Assembly: GCA_050084985.1 (NCBI GenBank)
Contig: JBITNC010000001.1
Coordinates: forward strand, 156,240,001-156,304,000
DNA: 64,000 nt
Origin: Nageia nagi
Lineage: Eukaryota > Pinophyta
Reading direction: 5' to 3'
Shown here: piece after piece, positions 10,767-22,422 of the stretch
How the letters are laid out: each line of letters begins with the position of its first letter
How positions within the stretch are numbered: position 1 is the stretch's first letter
Program-made: the position numbers and the translations under genes
The notes under the pieces: model-generated
Told to the model about the DNA's origin: nothing
Seen by the model: only the letters and a program-made list of their open reading frames with translations
Database searches by the model: none

Positions 10767-12731
10767 GACCTAACCTACCTACTACTTCTACTAACCCCTA
10801 TAGCTATGGTATCTATGGAGATGCCACTTGTAGTCATAGTATGGATCTCTAATAAGGTCTTCACATGAGTGGATTTAACCTTCAAAGATGTGATTTCTCA
10901 CTCCTTCACCTTGATCTTATCTATTTGGCTCTTTATATATGCCCTCTACTAATCTAGTGAGGGCATACTTATCCTCTCCTATAGTCTCTTAATAGACTAA
11001 TCCAAGGTTATGATCTGGGCATCCTTCTCCTTGAGGGTGGCCTATAGTGTAGTCAATTAGGCCTCCATAGGAATCAATCTAGTAACCTTAACCTCCAATG
11101 AGGTAATACTAGCATCTATGCCTCCTATTGCATACATATGTGGGTTAGTTACTTTCTAATAGTAAAACCAACATGAAAATCAATAAATTACAAAGTTGGG
11201 CTCGATTATTACCTGATGTAACAATTGGGTGGCTATGGTTAGTAGGGCCAATTATCCTTCTCCTTGTCCCTCCTATGACATTATGGATGGGATTATTAAA
11301 TTGGTATAGTTCATCCTCAAATGACCCCTCACTAGCCACATCCTCATCATAGTCATCATCCTCATCCCTCCCTATATCACTAGGATGGAATTGAATTCAC
11401 CATACTATGTAATAAGGGTCAACCTTAGGAGCCATAAAAATAATAATTACACCATCCACAACTTGGGGCTCCTCCCAAAATGCCCTACAAGATGGTATAA
11501 CCTATGATACAATAGGAAAATATCTCTATTCCATGTATCTATGATAGCATGGGGGAATAGGTGGCATCCTTTGATGGATCCCAAATGACCTAAAAATATG
11601 GTCAAGGTGGTATGGATCGATGACCTTTCTCCTAGTTTGGAGAAAGTAATTTTGCTAAATCCATGCAAGTTGATGAACATTAGTATGCCAAACAAAATCT
11701 TGAAAAATAAACCCACACTAGGTCCTATTCCTATAAGTGATGTAGCTCCCTCCTCCATGCCTCTAGAGAGTGTGGATATCAATAACCACCTACATGAGAG
11801 GTTCAACAAACCAAAGCAATATCCCTTTAATCCTCTCAAGCCTACTAAAGGCCAATGGGCCACATAATGGTAATATGCTCGTAGACCCATATCTGCAATA
11901 GGCTATCATGAGCAATGGTAATATTGAACTTATCAATGCTAATGAAGTTCTATAGTTCCCTATATAGTTATGCTAATACTAAAGGATACCATACAAACTA
12001 GGTCCCACATTCACAAATCTATCATACTATCCAAAACAAGCCAAGGGAGAATGGTGAACTACTCTTCTCTAGGAACAAGTAAGTGGTAATGATGGAAGCT
12101 ACATATAAATGTAAATGACACCTAGCTGGGGTGAACCTACAAACCTCTGAGAGATAAGCAACCCAAAGCTCCCAATCATGTGCTACCATCCCCATAAACT
12201 AAAGGGCCTCCTACTCATTTAAATTATTATTCATAATCTCTCTCTCTTATACAAGGCTTCCCCTAATAGGAATGTCCCAAATACGATAAATATCTAGGAG
12301 AGTATTTGTCATTTCACCTAGGGGCAAGTGAAATGTATAGTAGTCAGGGTCCCATCACTTGACCAATGTAGTGAGAAGAGGAAGGTTTTATTGGATGTAA
12401 CCAATAATGGCCAAATTAGCAAACCAATACCTATATAGGATATCATCCATGTGGGTGGTCCATGGTTAGCTTTGTACTTTTTCAAACATACATATGATCT
12501 CTACAGATCAGTACCTTACACTCCTGCAAGGTAAAATGCAAAATGAATAAGTGCTTGTGTGCAAAATGCATAATTTAAAATAAAAATTAAAAATAAAAAT
12601 AAAAATATATAATGAAAAGAAAATGAAAAACTTATTATGTGATCGTATGATAAGGAGCAAAGGTAATTTATAATGTGTCCCCATCTTCCTATGATATGAT
12701 GGTTGATTCCCCTCCAATCATCATATACCAT
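10767..12731 (-). pseudogene. Antisense PMD gene of element A (main part)
   Basis: Reads opposite to its host element. Exon 1 starts at a Met at 12729-12731 (MVYDDWRGINHHIIG, then GHIINYL) and ends about 12636; an AT-rich intron runs to an acceptor at 12524-12525 (TTGCAG); exon 2 starts ECKVLI. The plant-mobile-domain signature FHLPLGEMTNTLLD lies at 12292-12333, preceded by WDPDYY. PMD-like sequence continues to about 11400 with stops. An acidic linker, a second intron-like gap (about 11126-11212) and a coiled coil (DAQIITL, SIKRL, IKSQIDKIKVKE, about 10860-11060) follow, then a Ser-rich tail cut by B. The family occurs in MAIN/MAIL proteins and in transposable elements; its job here is unknown. 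Confidence 0.75.
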
Positions 12732-14082
12732 GTTAAATAAAAGTCCAATTGAATAAAAATGACATGTGTAGGATAATAATTAGCCTATCATGCCTCCATA
12801 TTCACATCTTCTCAATTAAAAATTAGGTAGCACTTCATTGCTCGATTGACCACAAAGCTAGAGCACTAAATTAAGAAGTTGAAAAAGTCAAAATGACTTT
12901 TTATTCTCTAAATTTGCTTATGTAGGTTAACTTTTTATCTAAAATCTAGGGCATCATTCTTTTTGATCCTAGAATACATGAAATCATTATTTTGTATGAC
13001 CAAAATGCTTGAAATATTTTAAATGCCTAATTGTATTATGAATATCAATTTTATTGATGTAGTACATTAAGATTTTATCTTTCAAAATCATGATTCATGA
13101 TGAATGTAGGTGCACCCAAAATTCATGTCTCATTGTTAATTTAAGGTACCATTTTATGGGAGTGTTCTTTCATCCTTTTTAAAGCTACCAGTAGCTTAAA
13201 AAAGGATAAATTGGGCATAATTTTAGATAATTTCTTCCATTATATCTATCTCAGAATTTTATGCAATTATTACCTGAATACCATATGCATTAGAATCATG
13301 ACTTTTGGATATTGACAAAACTTGCTATCTTAAACATATTCCTCAAATTATTATGGAAAATTTTAAATAATTTCCTATTGCTAAATGATATTGAAATGAC
13401 AAAAATGCATGATTGTTACATGATTTCCAAATTTCTATAAAAAAATTGGCAATTCTACGTTGCCAGTGGCCTAAAATTGCTACAAATCCCTCTACTTGGG
13501 TCATATCAATATTCCATCATATTTTGATGTTATCCTCTAATTTCTTCATGGAAATGATATGTTTTCAAGGCAATGATCAGTCTTGTTGAAGACAAGATCA
13601 AGAACTTTGGCACATCTCATGCTACCATGGGCATGGTTTTTGTTTGAAAACTTATGCAAATTGAGATCCAAGATCATGAAAACTAGTTCAAATTGAGATC
13701 CAAGACCACTAAATTGTTAAATATTAGGTATATTTTCATATATTACATACTTTGCTTTACTGATAATTATATGAATGAATGATTTGAGGCATAATTCCTT
13801 GAAATACTAGCAATTATTTTTCATAATCATGGTCTTCCATGAGAAAATATTGTATTTATTATCAAAATGCACTAGCATGAATCACTCAAAAAGAATCTAT
13901 AGGCTATGATTGGTTCAACATAATATCTTATACACAAAATATATGAAATTCAAATAAAACAAATATCATCCATGGACTAGGAGTTGACCTTAACCTTAGT
14001 CTATGTATCACATTCTACATGACTATAAGTCATGGTGTCCATAGCAAAAAAAAAACCATCTCAATATTATATTTATTTCATC
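12732..14082. other. 3' non-coding region of element A
   Basis: No reading frame recognised. AT-rich sequence upstream of the antisense gene and between it and the tandem repeat. It should hold the promoter of the antisense gene; I see no convincing TATA box there, unlike the D and E copies. Confidence 0.4.
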
Positions 14083-14641
14083 CTTGATACATATCATAAT
14101 GTGTTTGGATCATAGACATAAAATTTATAACCTCTGATGGCCAATGACAAAGCTAGTGAGAGATCACTCACTTAAAAGATAAATTGGTGATGTAGCCAAA
14201 AGCAAGAGGTTGACATTATCTCATCTCTAATGGATGATGCAACTTGGTGTATATTCACATGGTTTTTTCTTTGAACCATACAAAGCATAATATCTTTGAG
14301 TCATAGACATAAAATGTATGACCATTGATGGCCAATGACATGGCTAGTGAGAGTTTAGTCACTTAAAAGATAAATTGATGATCTAATCATAAGTAAGTTG
14401 TTGATATTGGCTCATCCACAATGGAAGATACAACTTGATATGTATCCATATAGTTTTGTCCTTGAACCATATAAAGCATAATATCTTTGGGTCATAGACA
14501 TAAAATGTATGACCACCAATGGCCATCAACTCGGCTAATGAGAGTTCACTCACTTAAAAGATAAATTGATGATGTAGTTGTAAGTAGGTTGCTAACATTG
14601 ACTCATCATCAATAGATAATGCAACTCACTATGCATCCACC
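14083..14641. repeat. 191-bp tandem repeat, about three units
   Basis: CATAGACATAAAAT recurs at 14111, 14302 and 14493, an exact 191-bp period twice. Each unit also carries a conserved 'TGGCCAATGAC' box, CACTTAAAAGATAAATTG and a 'GATGCAACTTG' box. It lies in the 3' region of element A, where Tat-lineage elements are known to carry tandem repeats that can seed satellites. Confidence 0.9.
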
Positions 14642-15150
14642 TTATTTTTATGTAGTGCATTACTAACATTTCATTATAGGTATCTACATCCCAAAGAAAA
14701 GAAGAAAATACACATGATCCTATGTCGTTAGTAGTGTGATCACGATTTCCACACTATCAATGGCATGCATTTTATTTATATTTCATCTCAAATAAAACAT
14801 ATTCCCTCTATATAAAGGCATGTAAGTAAGTACAAATTATGCTTTAGTATTAGATGCAATAGAATAGCTAGATTCATGATTGAAATAGCATAAGGGGAAA
14901 AAAGACGTCTTCCATCTCCAGCATTAGATGTGGAACCATACTACTACCTAATAGTAGAATTATTTCCAACGTACAAGCAACATAGTTCATGGAGAGATGC
15001 ACTTATTCATATTTTTCCTTGATTTCACCATTCAAGGACCTCTCTTAGGCCATCCAAGACAAAAGGGGGTAGCAAGGGACCCTCATTATCATCATCATCA
15101 TCAAGGGGTAGTGTAGCAAAGAGTTCAAAATTCTCCAAAGAGGGGGAAAA
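14642..15150. other. End of 3' non-coding region of element A with polypurine tract
   Basis: No gene seen. It ends in AAAGAGGGGGAAAA (15137-15150), the polypurine tract immediately before the 3' LTR, which fixes the orientation of A. Confidence 0.7.
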
Positions 15151-15836
15151 TGTAAATGCTTAAAAATGAATTATTATTTATTACATAATTTATTTTAGAG
15201 CATTAATGATGTATACTATAAAAATGGGTTAAAATAATACCCAAAGCTATGTAATTCATGTAATGTACCATTGTACTATATACAAGGGGTCAAAATCTGG
15301 TAATAGAGATGTTGTTATATAAAGACATTAAAGGCAACCTAAAAGGGGGATCAAGTAGGGGAAAAAGGATCATTATCAAAAAAATCATTGAAGGATATCA
15401 ATTCTACAATAAATACAAAAGCCATGATAAGACTGAGAACAAATGTAAAGAGAATGAAGAGGAATACCTAAGGGATACCATAGCAAATATCATATCTATA
15501 ATACGTGAGTATTATTTCTAAATCTTATTGCATATTAATTATCTTATGAATCATTCATTAAAATATATTCATATCTTTTTTGTCCTTGCAAATTTACCTC
15601 TTTCAATTTGTTAGTGATGTGTCTTATTTAGGCCATTAATGATGTGCTAATGAATGAATGAATGTTTTCATTTGGTGTATGATCTCATTAATCGAACATG
15701 CAACTGGGATAAAATGAACATGTATGTTTGTTAATCATTATTTCCATATTTCATATTATGTGTAAATAAAATAAAGTAATAAAAATAGTGTATTAATTAA
15801 TCCCTTTTATTATTTATGAATTATTTTTGGCATACA
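15151..15836 (+). repeat. 3' LTR of element A
   Basis: 686 bp, TGTAAATGCT to GCATACA, matching 2677-3364. Followed by TTGAT, one base different from the 5' flank CTGAT. Confidence 0.87.
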
Positions 15837-15841
15837 TTGAT

Positions 15842-17160
15842 GTTCCTATAAAGTTAGTTTCATCCATTTTAGATCACATGCGAACCATAATTTTTAGGTC
15901 CAAAGTTGGCCCTTCTCACACATGCACACAATCACCCTAACATATTGACCTACATCACATTGTAGTATCAACTTGTAATTTATTTATATCATGCCTCATT
16001 TGGTCCTATCATATCATGTCATACCATTTCAAGTAGTTTTGTAACCATTTATGAGTTTGTTTTGGTTCATGGATGAAGGTCCCAAATTTTGGTACCCTAA
16101 AAAGTAGGTTCCAATTTTGTAGTTTTAAACATAGAAACCTACATTCATTTTTAAATCCATAAATGTTTAGCTTATTACCAATATAAATTCAATTAGTGTG
16201 TCAAGATTCATAGCCTAACTTCATAATTTAGTCAATTTTCGAAGGCTATTGGTTGGGCTACTTGGAATAGTGTACTTTTAGTGAGCACTAAAGGGTTATA
16301 ACCTTGGTTCAAGTAGCCTTCTATTTCAATTTTGGAAATACATCAAATAATCTCCATTTTACAAATAGTTTAAACCTGCTATTATACCATAGTACCATCT
16401 ATCATATCTTGAAGCTACTTCATCAAATCATCAACATGGTTGCTAGTTGTTTTCCATCAAAGTTTACAATTTTTCACTTTTTTGAAAGTCTTAATTTTGC
16501 ATTAGTCTTTTTTTTCCATTTTAGCTACATCCTAGTAACATCCCGACATGGTTGTTATTTGTGTTCATCATAATCAGTGTACATCAAGTAGTTAGGGGGA
16601 TCTTTATGACATGTACCCTATCTCATTTTACACATGACCGTGATGAAATTCCAACAACATTTGAACTTATTTTCTTATCATTTTCAATGTTTATTTATCA
16701 TTATTTTAGGTTCATTTTGTACTTTTGTATCATTTAGTCTTACTATGTTGTGATACATTTATCTTTGAATCAGTTGTTATCATTCAATTTTATTATCTTT
16801 GTGTTATTTTTATCTTTTTGGTCAATTTTGTTAATTTATCTTATCTTATTTTAGCTTTTAGTCAATTTTTATCATTGATTTTATTTTTATCTTGATTAAT
16901 CATTGTGTTCATTTCATATGTCGATAAAATTTGATTTTCTTGTTTATCATTTTTTATCTTGTTTACAATTGTGTCTTTACTTTTATTATATTTTTAGGCA
17001 TGTTATTTGTTAATTATTTTATCTTGGTTATTCCTTTTATTATCTTTTATTATTTTAAATCTCTTTTATTAGGGTTTGTTAATGTTAGTTATTTCTTTTT
17101 CATTCTCTTTGTGTGTTTAAGTGTACATGTCCATTTTTTATGGGGTGTGATTAAACACAC
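15842..17160. other. No gene seen
   Basis: T-rich tract between elements A and F, especially 16700-17130. Open frames here are short, hydrophobic and built from poly-T-rich codons, as expected by chance from base composition. Confidence 0.5.
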
Positions 17161-17775
17161 TATTAGGATTCAATAATTTCATATAAACAAGAGCATCAAT
17201 AATTCTCCTACTCCTTGGAAAAAAAACAACATTCAAGCATACTAAAATCAAATAACTATGAACATCAATCACACAATGAGAGACACAAGAGATAACGTGG
17301 TTCACCCAATGTAGGCTACATCCATAGAGAAGCTTTCAACCCTTTTGCATAACATTCTTCCAAGTCCTCCAAGAAACAAACCAGTAGCACAACCTTCACT
17401 TTGGAGCTACAACAAAGCCTCACTACAATATCTCTCTCTTAGGCTATCTACATAAGCCACCAAACTACAATTACAAGCAACTCACAACTGTTGTTAAAAC
17501 TACTTACAAACTTCAATCTATATGCCTCAACTCAAGCCTCTTATTTATAAATACAAACAAACCCAACTTAAACCCAATCTGGATCTGGAAGGTCATGAGG
17601 TTACCCCCAACCCTTCAGTAACTCATATCCAAGTGTCATGGCTTCTTGGCAACTAAAATTTGGTGTCAAATGAGAAAATAAATGCTCTCTATTTTTGGCT
17701 AGCTAGCTGGCTGGTTGGCCAGTTCTGATAGGGTTTGGCCAGTTGGCCAGCTGGCTGTAGTCTCCATTTTCAATA
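17161..17775 (-). repeat. 3' LTR of element F
   Basis: 615 bp. Starts TATTAGGATTC (TG changed to TA) and ends CAATA. The TATA-type palindrome TATTTATAAATA is at 17542-17553. It lacks a 10-bp segment (a near-tandem copy of TACAACCT) that the other LTR has near 22028. Confidence 0.92.
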
Positions 17776-17787
17776 ATATCCCACTTG
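17776..17787 (-). other. Polypurine tract of element F
   Basis: Minus strand CCAAGTGGGATAT next to the 3' LTR, the AAGTGGGA-type tract usual in plant copia elements. Confidence 0.7.
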
Positions 17788-17835
17788 GAGACTTCCTTCT
17801 CTACAACAAGGGTTGAAAGCTTCTCATCTTGGCCT

Positions 17836-20683
17836 TTACTCCTTAAGACCAATCCAAGTTGAGCAAGAGCCTAACTTCTCCTTTGTAACAACTTTAGTGA
17901 ACATGTTTACAGGATTTTTAGATTTGTGAATCTTTCCCAAACTGACTAAACCATCCTCCAATGCTATCCTGATGAAGTGGTACCTCAATTTGATATGTTT
18001 GGTTCTTGAATGGAAGGCTAAGTTCTTTGCAAGATGGATAGCACTCTGGCTATCGCTCCATAGCTTTGCATCCTCCTTCACCTTTCCCAGTTCCTCCATC
18101 AATCTCTTCAACCAAATCAATTATTTGCTACCTTTCGTAATTGCAATGTACTCTACCTCAATAGTGGAGAGAGCCACAACATGTTGGAGCTTAGAAATCC
18201 AACTAAACATTGTACCTCCAATGGTAAACACATATCATGTAGTGCTTCTCCCACCATCTATATCACCTACCATGTCAGAGTCAACATAACCTTGCAAACA
18301 AGAGTTAGATCCACCAAAACATAAAGAGTAATGAGAAGTACCCCTTAAATACCTAAGGATCCATTTAACTACTTCCCAATGCCCTTTTCCTAGATTGTTC
18401 ATGAATCTACTAACCACTCCCACTGCTTGTGCTATATTTGGTCTAGTACATACCATTGCATACATTAAACTCCCAACCATCAAAGCATAGGGAATCTTAG
18501 TCATGTACTCCTTTTCCTTATCTATCTTAGGACTTAAATGTTTGGTGAGTTTAAAATGCTTTACCAATGGTGTAGTTACAGATTTTGCATCTTTCATATT
18601 GAACCTTTTAAGAACCTTATCAATATAATCTTCTTGACTTAGTCTAAGCAAGTGATTTTGTTTATCTCTTGTTATTTTCATTCCAAGAATTTGTTTAGCT
18701 TCACCCAAATCTTTCATTTCAAAAGTATTAGCCAACTTTTTCTTAAGATCAACAATATTTTGCATACTAGATCCTGCTAACAACATATCATCTACATACA
18801 AAAGCAAGATTACATAGTTTCCATTTGTTGTCTTCTTTACATATACATAATGATCCAATTGACATCTTACAAATTTATTTGTTATCATGAAAGTGTCAAA
18901 CTTGTGATACCATTGCCTAGGTGCTTGCTTCAAACCATACAAGCTCTTTTCCAATTTACATATATACCCTTCTTTACCTTTGACCTCAAAACCTTCTAGT
19001 TGATACGTATAAATATCCTCCTCCAAATCCCCATGAAGGAAAGTTATCTTTACATCCAATTGTTCAAGAAACAAGTTTTCAGTAGCAATAAGACTCAATA
19101 TTGCTCTAATTGAGGTCATTTTAACAACTGGAGAAAAGATTTCATCATAATCTATACCTTTTTTCTGAGCAAAAACCCTTTACCACAAGTCTTGCCTTGT
19201 ACCTTTGTCGCCCATCTCCCTCTTCCTTTATCTTGTACACCCATTTGTTAGTAAGTGCCTTCTTACCCTCTGGAAGCTCAACCAAACTCCAAGTCTGATT
19301 CTTAAGTAAGGAGTCCATCTCCTCCTTCATAGCATGCTCCCAATTAATCTATGTACCACCCTGCATAGCTTCATCAAAACATTCAGGTTCACCACCATTA
19401 GTATAAAGAACATGATAAAGAGTAGGAGAATATCATTTAGGAGGTTGTCTAGTCCTTGAGGACCTTCTAAGTGACAAAGTTTGAGGTGTTTGTGGTGGAG
19501 GTGCTTGAACATTATTATTAACAAGACCCTTATATTGATCAACATCTTTTGGAGATACAAACTTGGGTTCCTCAACCTTTTTCAATCTATCTTTATACAT
19601 ACTTTTCTCATTGAATACAACATCTCTACTTCTAATGATTTTATGGTTATCAACATCCCATAACCTATATCCCAAATCATTAACACCATATCCAACAAGA
19701 TAACATTTTTGTGATTTTGCACCAAGTTTTTTTCTATCCTCTTTATCAATATGTGTAAAAGCCTCACAACCAAAGAATCTCAAGAATGAGTAATTCACCT
19801 TTTTACCTGTCCACATCTCCTCTGGAATACCTCCATCTAAAGCCATAGATGGACCCCTGTTAATCAAGTAAATAGCAGTGTTAATAGCATCAGCCCAAAG
19901 ATTCAAAGGAAACCCAGCATGTATCCTCATACTTCTAGCCCTTTCCAAGATAGTCCTATTCATTCTTTTAGCAACCCCATTTTCCTATGGAGTTCTAGGA
20001 ACTACCTTAATCCTTCTAATGCCATTGTGTGAACAAAATGAATCAAACTCATTGTTGCAAAATTCTCCACCATTATCAGACTTAAGACATTTCAACTTAG
20101 AATTAGTTTCATTCTCAACCAATGCCTTCCACCTCTTAAATGTTTTAAACACATCAAATTTCTTTTTAATATAGTATACCCATGTCTTTCTAGTACAATC
20201 ATCAATAAAAGTGACAAAATAAGATGAGCCCCCAAGTGAGCAAACCTGTGTAGGACCCCACACATCCATATGAACAAGCTCTAATTTTTTACTCTTCTTT
20301 TCTTTGCCAACTTTAAGAAAACTAACCCTTCTTTGTTTTCTATAGACACAATCTTCATAGAATCCTAAATCAACCTCTTTTAGATTAGGGAGTGAACCAT
20401 TAGAGTGTAACATTTTCATGCCTTTCTCACTCATATGTCCAAGCCTATTGTGCCATAGTGATGCATCATTGCCTATTGAAACAAGATTCAATGAATAATC
20501 AAAGACATTTGTGAGCAAATAAAGAGACCCCACCAAATTTCCCTTTGCAAATACCATTGAACCTTTAGTTACTTTCCAACTACCATCCCCAAATGTCATC
20601 ACATAACCCTACTTATCCAATTTACTTGTTGATATAAGATTTCTTTTAAGGTCTGGAATATGTCTAGCATCATTAAGAGTCCA
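17836..20683 (-). pseudogene. Element F pol: integrase, reverse transcriptase, RNase H
   Basis: Minus-strand continuation of Gag-protease. Integrase: GAG-pre/zinc region SLWHNRLGHMSEKGMKML, then LVHMDVWGP, FVTFIDDCTRKTWVY, LKSDNGGEF and ENGVAKRMNRTI, so D, D and E are all present. RT: NKWVYKIK, ARLVVKGF, QLDVKITFLHGDLEEDIY, LYGLKQAPRQWY, and YVDDMLLAG (catalytic YVDD intact). RNase H: GYVDSDMVGD, then WSDSQSAIHLAKN and SRTKHIKLRYH. Lesions: stops near 20684, 20606, 19985 (in PQENG), 19430, 19350, 18238 and 18122, and one extra T in a run at 19171-19175. Ends with a natural-looking stop at 17836. Confidence 0.95.
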
Positions 20684-21715
20684 TTATGTTCCATTAGGTA
20701 ATTTCATTGTTATATTGCCAATACCAAAAATCTTGCATGGGTGTGCATTACCTAATAATACTTGACCAAAGTCACCTTGTGTGTAATTTGAGAAATAGTT
20801 CTTATGTGGAGTAGCATGAAATGAAGCACCCGAATCAAGAACCCAATAATCACCATTCTTTTCATGAGACATGATTAAAGCATTTTGAATTAATTCACCA
20901 ATAATATTTGCCTCTTGGTTACTTGTGCTTTCATTATTATTATTACTACTATGACTTTCTTTTCCTTTCCTATTCCAACAATCTTTCTTAATGTGACCCT
21001 TTTTACCACAATGCCAACATTCCAATTTAGTGTTACCTTTTGATTTTGACCTTCCTTGTGATTTTCTTCTTGACTTGTTTCTCCTTCTTTCCCTTGATCT
21101 TCCTCTTGTCTCTACTGTGAGAGTAGCATTGGAACTTTCTCCTATGGACTTTCTCCTCATGTCCTCACTTACAATTGTTCCAACAACTTCATCAAAGACC
21201 AAAACCACATTAGAAGAAGAATTACTAACAGCCATAACAAAGCTATTCCAACTATCTAGAAGTGAACATAGAATTAATAAAGCTCTTACTTCATCTTCAA
21301 ATTCTATCTTAACTGAAGTTAACTGATTTGTGATTGTGTTGAATTCATTAACATGATCTTGAACTGAACTACCTTCATTCATTTTCATGTTAAACAATTT
21401 CTCCATTAAGTATACTTTGTTTGAGGTGGATGGTTTTTCATACATTTTTGCAAGTTTATCCATTACTCCTTTAGTAGTTTTTTCACCAGAAATATTGAAA
21501 GCTACACTAGAACTTAAGCAAAGTCTAACAGCCCCCAAGGCTTTTCTATCCAACAAGTTCCAATCTCCATCACTCATAGTAGTTGGTTTCTTACTCTTAT
21601 CTTCTAGAGGTTGATAGAGATCCTTTTGGTAGAGGTAGTCTTCCATTTGCATTTTCCAAAATTGAAATCCTTGCCCATTAAATCTTTCCACCTTCAGCCT
21701 CCCTTCTTCTACCAT
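20684..21715 (-). CDS. Element F Gag and protease N-terminal part
   Basis: 343-residue open frame. The start Met is 78 bases inside the 5' LTR end, a usual spacing. Residues 1-190 form the copia Gag capsid (RFNGQGFQFWKMQMEDYL; later LCSLLDSWNSFVMAV). Residues ~205-230 are very basic (RGRSRERRRNKSRRKSQGRS). A perfect CCHC knuckle CWHCGKKGHIKKDC follows. Near residue 290 comes the protease active site YWVLDSGASFHAT with the catalytic DSG intact. A stop at 20684-20686 after MKLPNGT ends the frame, but translation continues sensibly beyond it, so this is probably a nonsense mutation rather than the true end. Confidence 0.93.
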   Translation of the reverse strand: MVEEGRLKVERFNGQGFQFWKMQMEDYLYQKDLYQPLEDKSKKPTTMSDGDWNLLDRKALGAVRLCLSSSVAFNISGEKTTKGVMDKLAKMYEKPSTSNKVYLMEKLFNMKMNEGSSVQDHVNEFNTITNQLTSVKIEFEDEVRALLILCSLLDSWNSFVMAVSNSSSNVVLVFDEVVGTIVSEDMRRKSIGESSNATLTVETRGRSRERRRNKSRRKSQGRSKSKGNTKLECWHCGKKGHIKKDCWNRKGKESHSSNNNNESTSNQEANIIGELIQNALIMSHEKNGDYWVLDSGASFHATPHKNYFSNYTQGDFGQVLLGNAHPCKIFGIGNITMKLPNGT

Positions 21716-21778
21716 AGTGCTCTTCTTGGTTCCAATCTACAAAGAAGATTCACCAACAAAATCCCAACAAAACAACAA

Positions 21779-21790
21779 GCTCTGATACCA
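21779..21790 (-). other. Primer-binding site of element F
   Basis: Minus strand TGGTATCAGAGC, the exact plant initiator-Met tRNA complement, two bases from the 5' LTR. Confidence 0.95.
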
Positions 21791-21792
21791 CT

Positions 21793-22417
21793 TGTTAGGA
21801 TTCAATAATTTCATATAAATAAGAGCATCAATAATTCTCCTACTCCTTGGCAAAAAAACAACATTCAAGCATACTAAAATCAAACAACTATGAACATCAA
21901 TCACACAATGAGAGACACAAGAGATAATGTGGTTCACCCAATGTAGGCTACATCCATGGAGAAGCTTTCAACCCTTTTGCATAACATTCTTCCAAGTCCT
22001 CCAAGAAACAAACTAGTAGCACAACCTTGCTACAACCTTCACTTTGGAGCTACAACAAAGCCTCACTACAATCTCTCTCTCTTAGGCTATCTACATAAGC
22101 CACCAAACTACAATTACAAGCAAATCACAACTGCTACTAAAACTACTTACAAACTTCAATCTGTATGCCTCAACTCAAGCCTCTTATTTATAAATACAAA
22201 CAAACCCAACTTAAACCCAAGCTAGATCTAGAAGGTCATGAGGTTACCCACAACCCTTCAGTAACTCATATCCAAGTGTCATAGCTTCTTGGCAACTAAA
22301 ATTTGGTGTCAAATGAGAAAAGAAATGCTCTCTATTTTGGCAAGTTGGCTGGCCAGTTGGCCTGTTCTGATAGGGTCTAGCCGGTTGGCCGACTGGCTGT
22401 AGTCTCCATTTTCAACA
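21793..22417 (-). repeat. 5' LTR of element F
   Basis: 625 bp, plus-strand TGTTAGGATTC to TTCAACA. The minus-strand TATA box is in the palindrome at 22185-22196. Near-identical to 17161-17775. Confidence 0.93.
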
Positions 22418-22422
22418 CATAC

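Larger units (their letters stand above)
2677..15836 (+). mobile_element. Element A: non-autonomous Tat-like LTR retrotransposon with gag and antisense PMD gene
   Basis: Bounded by a direct repeat pair (2677-3364 and 15151-15836), each starting TGTA and ending ACA. The flanking 5-mers are CTGAT (2672-2676) and TTGAT (15837-15841), a target-site duplication with one mismatch. A primer-binding-site-like motif follows the 5' LTR and a polypurine tract (15137-15150) abuts the 3' LTR, so both ends are well supported. The interior holds a Tat-like gag (about 3560-5860), no detectable pol, a PMD gene on the opposite strand (6480-12731, split by element B), and a 3' region with a 191-bp tandem repeat. 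Without B it is about 9 kb. A gag-only LTR element resembles the described TR-GAG class; the antisense gene is the unusual part. Confidence 0.85.
17161..22417 (-). mobile_element. Element F: near-complete Ty1/copia retrotransposon
   Basis: LTRs at 17161-17775 (3') and 21793-22417 (5'). The flanks CACAC (17156-17160) and CATAC (22418-22422) form a 5-bp duplication with one mismatch. The initiator-Met primer site lies at 21779-21790 and the polypurine tract at 17776-17787 (minus strand). The coding region runs gag, protease, integrase, RT, RNase H, the copia order. By my hand count only about seven stops and one single-base frameshift break it, and the LTRs differ at roughly 30 of about 615 aligned positions, so it is the youngest element here. 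Confidence 0.95.

Noticed and set aside
11598-11867. 89-codon plus-strand open frame inside A
   Set aside because: Shadow of the antisense PMD gene on the other strand.
12508-12731. Two overlapping minus-strand open frames of about 70 codons
   Set aside because: Their second halves are the translated AT-rich intron; only the first ~32 residues of one (from 12731) are real exon 1.
16931-17176. Hydrophobic open frame, possible membrane protein
   Set aside because: Poly-T-rich DNA gives Phe/Leu/Ile runs by chance; no supporting feature.
19481-20174. Several plus-strand open frames within F
   Set aside because: Antisense shadows of the copia pol on the minus strand.
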